DNA of 18,847 nucleotides from Gammaproteobacteria bacterium UBA4475. GTDB lineage: Bacteria; Pseudomonadota; Gammaproteobacteria; Pseudomonadales; Azotimanducaceae. A model generated the notes under the pieces. The model searched no databases, had not been told where the DNA came from, and was given only the letters and a program-made list of their open reading frames with translations. This document shows positions 15,730 through 18,847 of this stretch, in pieces; within the stretch, counting starts at the first letter, position 1, and each line of letters opens with the position of its first letter. A program made the translations under genes and the position numbers. The stretch spans positions 1 to 18,847 of the forward strand of contig DGOD01000092.1 of the NCBI GenBank assembly GCA_002389265.1, read 5' to 3'.

Positions 15730-15757
15730 GATTATACGGCACATTTCTTGTATAATC
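15730..15757. promoter_or_regulatory. Symmetric divergent promoter / operator between glcD and ribB
   Basis: GATTATAC (15730-15737) and GTATAATC (15750-15757) form a perfect eight-base inverted repeat around 12 bases. Each arm contains a consensus TATAAT -10 box on its own strand: 15751-15756 for ribB on the plus strand and 15736-15731 for glcD on the minus strand. No good -35 boxes are seen for either. The symmetry may reflect a divergent promoter pair, a dimeric regulator site overlapping both, or both. Confidence 0.5.
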
Positions 15758-15788
15758 GCCCATCGGCTACACCAACTGCGGAGTTATC

Positions 15789-16904
15789 ATGTCAATCAGT
15801 TCTACCGAGGAGATTCTCGAGGATTTTCGCCAAGGCAAAATGGTCTTGATCATGGATGATGAGGATCGCGAAAATGAAGGCGACCTGATCATCGCCGCGG
15901 AAGTCGTGACGCCCGCTCATATCACCCTGATGGCCCGTGAAGCCTGCGGGCTCATCTGCCTGACTGTCACCGAGGAGCGTGGCCGACAGCTGAATCTGCC
16001 CTTGATGGTCGATACCAACAAATCCTTGCACGAGACCAACTTTACCGTCTCGATCGAATCTGCCGAGGGTATCACCACGGGCATCTCCGCTGCCGATCGG
16101 GCCCATACAGTGCGCACGGCGGTTGCTAAACACGCGGTACCAGACGATCTGGTCATGCCTGGACATATTTTTCCCCTGATCGCGAAACCCGGCGGTGTCC
16201 TGACCCGCGCCGGCCATACAGAAGCCGGCTGTGACCTGGCCCGCATGGCCGGCTACGAGCCGGCCGCAGTGATTGTCGAAGTCATGAATGAAGATGGCAC
16301 CATGGCCAAACGCCCAGAGCTGGAAATATTTGCGGCAAAACACGGCATCAAACTGGGCACCATTGCCGATTTGATTCAATACCGCACTATCAACGACAAA
16401 ACCATCAACCTGGAAAGCGAGAAGCCAATCACCACCGCCGAAGGCGATTTCACCCTGAGGACCTACACAGACAGCATCTCAGACAGCATCCATTATGCCC
16501 TTGTCATGGGCGAGATTAAGGCAGATGAACCCTGTCTGGTGCGAGTACAAACCATTAACACCTTGAGAGATCTGCTAGGCACAATAAGACCAGGCTTTAA
16601 AAAGTCATGGTCACTGACCGAATCATTGACCCGCATTGCCGCCGAAGGCAAAGGCGTTGTCGTCGTTGTTGACCAGGAGCATTCCAAACTTGAGGAACTA
16701 GAGCAGGTCCAGGTCTATCCGGAAATGCCGCAACTGCAGCGGGTTAATACCGAGTCGGGGGTGTTTCGAGTGATTGGCACGGGTTCCCAGATTCTGCGCG
16801 ATATCGGCGTCGGCAAGATGCGCGTGCTCAGCGCCCCTAGCCATTATAATGCGATTTCCGGGTTTCAGCTTGAGGTGGTTGAATTTCTGGAAAACGACGC
16901 TTAA
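15789..16904 (+). CDS. ribB: 3,4-dihydroxy-2-butanone 4-phosphate synthase with degenerate GTP cyclohydrolase II-like domain (RibBX type)
   Basis: The protein has 371 residues. The N-terminal domain (1-205) makes 3,4-dihydroxy-2-butanone 4-phosphate from ribulose 5-phosphate for riboflavin synthesis: acidic loop [10 protein letters not shown] at 23-32, MPGHIFPL at 123-130, [16 protein letters not shown] at 140-155 and Glu164 are all present. The C-terminal domain aligns with RibA by position and by its end ([25 protein letters not shown]). It lacks the zinc cysteines (the SECLTGD and RCDCG regions are replaced) and the RQEGRG loop, so it should not be a GTP cyclohydrolase II. This architecture is known in Proteobacteria as RibBX. 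The start is ATG 15789 with CGGAG six bases upstream. No FMN riboswitch fits in the 93-base upstream region. Confidence 0.94.
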   Translation: MSISSTEEILEDFRQGKMVLIMDDEDRENEGDLIIAAEVVTPAHITLMAREACGLICLTVTEERGRQLNLPLMVDTNKSLHETNFTVSIESAEGITTGISAADRAHTVRTAVAKHAVPDDLVMPGHIFPLIAKPGGVLTRAGHTEAGCDLARMAGYEPAAVIVEVMNEDGTMAKRPELEIFAAKHGIKLGTIADLIQYRTINDKTINLESEKPITTAEGDFTLRTYTDSISDSIHYALVMGEIKADEPCLVRVQTINTLRDLLGTIRPGFKKSWSLTESLTRIAAEGKGVVVVVDQEHSKLEELEQVQVYPEMPQLQRVNTESGVFRVIGTGSQILRDIGVGKMRVLSAPSHYNAISGFQLEVVEFLENDA

Positions 16905-17246
16905 CCATCAAACTCGAAGCTGAGCCTAGCCCGGCCCAGGGATTCAGGGCGCTCGGACTTAAGCGGAATACTACAACCCCAGTGCTTCGCCAGCCAGCGC
17001 CGGCATGACCGCGTTTTATGCCGGCGGTCTGACCAGCTCCCAAACCAGCTGACACCCCCTGCAGAATTTGCCAAACTTGCGAAAAAAAGCCTATGAGCGC
17101 GTCCAAGACCGAAAAGTTAGGGTAACTCATACACGGGCGACACTTTGTTGGTGCATCGTTATTGATTAATCTTGTGACACCCTGACCAAGGCCTTGGCCG
17201 CTCTCTGGGTAAATGCACTGACACTGACTCAACGAGGACAACATCC
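16905..17246. other. 342-base non-coding interval between ribB and the YqaE-like gene
   Basis: No convincing gene is seen on either strand; the open frames here lack ribosome sites and family motifs. The interval holds the strong hairpin at 16998-17026, a direct repeat ACCAGCT spaced by a few bases just after it (about 17032-17051), a run of seven A at about 17081-17087, and a 12-base palindrome CCAAGGCCTTGG (17186-17197). A promoter for the YqaE/DUF2959 pair should lie in the A/T-richer stretch around 17140-17180, but I cannot point to a good one. Confidence 0.6.
16998..17026. other. Perfect nine-base-pair G+C-rich hairpin downstream of ribB
   Basis: CGCCGGCAT (16998-17006) pairs with ATGCCGGCG (17018-17026) around an 11-base loop that contains TTTT. 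No T tract follows on either strand, so it may be a Rho-independent-like 3' stabilising stem, a structured RNA or a protein site. It lies about 95 bases beyond the ribB stop. Confidence 0.5.
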
Positions 17247-17450
17247 ATGCGCTACCTGCTGGCTCTACTCTTACCACCCGTCGCGGTATTTTTATGTGGC
17301 AAACCGATCCAAGGCATCATCAATATTATCCTCACGCTGTGTTTCTATGTACCAGGCGCTATCCACGCCCTGCTGGTAGTCCACAGTTATCTCGCCGATA
17401 AGCGCACTGACAAGATCGTCGATGCCATCAAGCATCAGGACGATCGATGA
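17247..17450 (+). CDS. YqaE/Pmp3 family small membrane protein
   Basis: This 67-residue proteolipid-like protein has two membrane helices (residues 3-22 and 26-48) and the family signature LLPPVAVFLCGKPIQGIINIILTLCF..PGAIHALLVVH. The C-terminal tail is charged and cytosolic. Pmp3/YqaE proteins are associated with membrane potential and stress tolerance in yeast and bacteria; the biochemical role is unknown. The start is ATG 17247 with GAGG nine bases upstream. Its TGA overlaps the ATG of the DUF2959 lipoprotein gene by four bases, so the two are translationally coupled. The family call is secure. Confidence 0.93.
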   Translation: MRYLLALLLPPVAVFLCGKPIQGIINIILTLCFYVPGAIHALLVVHSYLADKRTDKIVDAIKHQDDR

Positions 17451-18112
17451 GTGGTTTACACCGGCACCGCGTCAGGATCATGGTGATAGCCACACTCTTC
17501 ATCCTCAGCGCCTGTGAAAGCACTTACTATGACGCCATGGAGAAAGTTGGGATCCACAAACGAGAGATACTCATTGATCGGATCGAAGCTGCTCAGGAGT
17601 CTCAAGAAACCGGCCAGCAGCAGTTTGAAAATGCCTTACAACAATTTCGTTATGTGGTTAACTTTGATGGCGGCGAGCTTGAAACCCTCTACAACAAACT
17701 TAACGACGAGTATGAAGCCAGCATCAACGCTACCGAGACGATCCATGATCGCATAGACAGTGTTGAATCCGTTGCCGAAGCGTTATTCGATGAATGGACC
17801 ACAGAACTCACCCTGTATACAAATGCCAATCAACGCCGCGACAGCGCGCGTCAATTGGCCAACACAAAGCGTCGCTATGAACGTCTGATGGCAGCCATGC
17901 GTCGCACAGAGAAGACTATCGAACCGGTTCTAGCCAGCTTGCAGGACAACGTGCTGTACCTGAAACACAACCTCAACAGCCGCGCCATAGCATCTCTAAA
18001 AGGTGAATTAGCGACTGTCGACGCCGATGTCGGCGAGCTCATCAATGCCATGCAAAATGCCATCGACGAGTCCAGAGCCTTCCTCAAAGATCTACGCGGC
18101 AATGACGCCTAA
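17447..18112 (+). CDS. DUF2959 family lipoprotein, coiled-coil rich
   Basis: The protein has 221 residues. A lipoprotein signal peptide ends in the lipobox LSAC with Cys23 as the acylation site. The mature part is almost entirely helical and heptad-like (about residues 45-215), with segments typical of DUF2959: TYYDAMEKVGIHKREIL, VVNFDGGELE, VAEALFDEW and VLYLKHNLNSRAIASL. No enzyme motif is visible. It is probably a periplasmic protein anchored in the inner or outer membrane; residue 24 is Glu, not the Asp inner-membrane retention signal, so outer-membrane placement is likelier. It overlaps the YqaE-like gene as ATGA. Function is unknown; the coupling suggests an envelope-stress role. Confidence 0.9.
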   Translation: MSGLHRHRVRIMVIATLFILSACESTYYDAMEKVGIHKREILIDRIEAAQESQETGQQQFENALQQFRYVVNFDGGELETLYNKLNDEYEASINATETIHDRIDSVESVAEALFDEWTTELTLYTNANQRRDSARQLANTKRRYERLMAAMRRTEKTIEPVLASLQDNVLYLKHNLNSRAIASLKGELATVDADVGELINAMQNAIDESRAFLKDLRGNDA

Positions 18113-18125
18113 TGGGCCACAGTGA

Positions 18126-18145
18126 CAGCCCAAGGCTGGCATTTT
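18126..18145. terminator. Weak candidate terminator between convergent genes
   Basis: CAGCC (18126-18130) and GGCTG (18134-18138) form a five-pair stem with a three-base loop, followed shortly by TTTT (18142-18145). It lies in the 43-base gap between the convergent DUF2959 and solute-binding-protein genes and could end the plus-strand transcript. Short stem; low confidence. Confidence 0.35.
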
Positions 18146-18155
18146 GAACACCTGC

Positions 18156-18847
18156 CTAGGGCACGATCCGCGCCGTCGTATAATCAGGATCTGCACCCAG
18201 AACCTGGCGCACCACGCCACGCAACTTGCCATGCTGCAGGTAGGCTGAACCCGTTTCCGCCATCGGTATTAAGGGCACGTCTTCGGCAATAATCGCCTGC
18301 AGTCGAGCAGCGGCAACCATTCTCTCGGTTTTATCAACAGCCCGCTGCAGCACACTCAGCCACTGGTCATAGTCAGGATTCGCATAGTGGCCACGATTAT
18401 TCGCATTCCAACTGGCTAACAGGTCGGCGTAGGTCACCACATCATTGAAATCCGGGTACCAGCTCGCCAGCGCCATATCAAACTCACCACTTTCGGCTTT
18501 CATCAGGTATTGCTTAAAGGTTTGTTGGTCGACTTTAATCGACAGCCCTAACCCCTGCCCCATAATGCCTTGTAAATACTCCGCAACCTTAGCGCCCGTT
18601 GGCGATGCCACCGTCAACAGGGTCATTGGCGGCAACTCGCCCTTAGCTTGTTGGACCTCAGCGATCAATTGCCGGGCCAGAGCGATATTCACTGGTGGCT
18701 TCAGCAACGGGTATTCTCGCGAGAACTTATCCTCGGCACCGGGCAACCAACCCGGGAAAAAACTGTAGGCGGGCTTATATCCGGGTATGCCAATCACTTT
18801 ATTGACGAACTCATCAGAATCAAAGATCAATTGAATCGCTCGCCGTA
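18156..18847 (-). CDS. ABC transporter solute-binding protein, peptide type (family 5), C-terminal part
   Basis: About 229 residues of the C-terminal half are visible; the frame runs through the right edge and the TTG at 18830 is not a real start. The segment opens with RRAIQLIFDSDEFVNKV, matching the RxALxxAIDR region of OppA/DppA-type proteins. It continues through GYKPAYSFFPGWLPG, an ALARQLIAEV region, DMALASWYPDFNDVVTYADLLASW (the usual WxxDYxDP-like stretch) and a final IIAEDVPLIPMAETGSAYL. Family 5 proteins bind oligopeptides, dipeptides or related ligands in the periplasm and deliver them to an ABC permease. The missing N-terminus should carry a signal peptide. Ligand cannot be inferred. 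Confidence 0.88.
   Translation of the reverse strand, partial: RRAIQLIFDSDEFVNKVIGIPGYKPAYSFFPGWLPGAEDKFSREYPLLKPPVNIALARQLIAEVQQAKGELPPMTLLTVASPTGAKVAEYLQGIMGQGLGLSIKVDQQTFKQYLMKAESGEFDMALASWYPDFNDVVTYADLLASWNANNRGHYANPDYDQWLSVLQRAVDKTERMVAAARLQAIIAEDVPLIPMAETGSAYLQHGKLRGVVRQVLGADPDYTTARIVP

Noticed and set aside
15696..15788. FMN riboswitch upstream of ribB
   Set aside because: Only 93 bases separate ribB from glcD, too short for a full element, and none of its conserved blocks are seen.
15792..16379. 195-residue open frame opposite ribB
   Set aside because: Mirror of the conserved DHBP synthase domain; His/Gly/Asp-rich low-information product without a ribosome site.
16837..17277. 146-residue minus-strand open frame across the gap after ribB
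   Set aside because: No ribosome site, no recognisable motif, overlaps the ends of two real genes and contains the hairpin; judged non-coding.
1..18847. Mobile element, prophage, toxin-antitoxin, anti-phage system or CRISPR array
   Set aside because: No transposase, integrase, terminal repeats, paired small toxin genes, nuclease-effector arrays or regularly spaced repeats were found on reading the window.

Overview
The window looks like chromosomal DNA of a gammaproteobacterium, probably a free-living, aerobic and perhaps marine lineage. This rests on close resemblance of DjlA, Xni, YcaQ, YceJ/YceI, GlcDEF and the RibBX-type RibB to gammaproteobacterial forms, plus a DUF2959 lipoprotein and moderate-to-high G+C. 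I cannot name a genus. I see no tRNA, rRNA, transposase, integrase or CRISPR array; the window reads as ordinary housekeeping and accessory metabolism in tightly packed operons.

Layout. (1) 2-460, +: the end of an unrecognised membrane protein. (2) 475-4360, -: xni (5'-3' exonuclease), a manB/cpsG-type phosphohexomutase, an alpha/beta hydrolase and djlA (membrane J-domain protein). The last three are joined by 4-base GTGA/ATGA overlaps. (3) 4456-5670, +: a YcaQ-family crosslink glycosylase divergent from xni. (4) 5755-7392, -: an acyl-CoA synthetase, divergent from a 73-residue orphan gene at 7615-7836 (+) whose upstream region holds a strong hairpin. (5) 7922-10796, -: aldo/keto reductase, SRAP protein, cytochrome b561 and YceI; the last two are a yceJ-yceI pair. 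(6) 10992-11930, +: an ornithine-carbamoyltransferase relative with substituted ornithine-site motifs, preceded by an intrinsic terminator lying in its own leader. (7) 11957-15695, -: a complete glcD-glcE-glcF glycolate oxidase operon. (8) 15789-16904, +: ribB with a degenerate RibA-like C-terminal domain, sharing with glcD a symmetric divergent promoter region. (9) 17247-18112, +: a YqaE/Pmp3 peptide overlapping a DUF2959 lipoprotein gene. (10) 18156 to the right edge, -: the C-terminal part of a peptide-type ABC transporter solute-binding protein.

Functional links. GlcDEF oxidises glycolate to glyoxylate and passes electrons to the respiratory chain. YceJ/YceI are a membrane b-type cytochrome and a periplasmic lipid-binding lipocalin-like protein. 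Xni, YcaQ and SRAP all handle damaged or branched DNA but lie in separate transcription units. The best candidates for something undescribed are the variant carbamoyltransferase (carbamoyl-phosphate site intact, second-substrate site changed) together with its terminator-containing leader. Next come several unexplained dyad or hairpin elements in intergenic DNA. Six of the minus-strand genes appear to use GTG or TTG starts.
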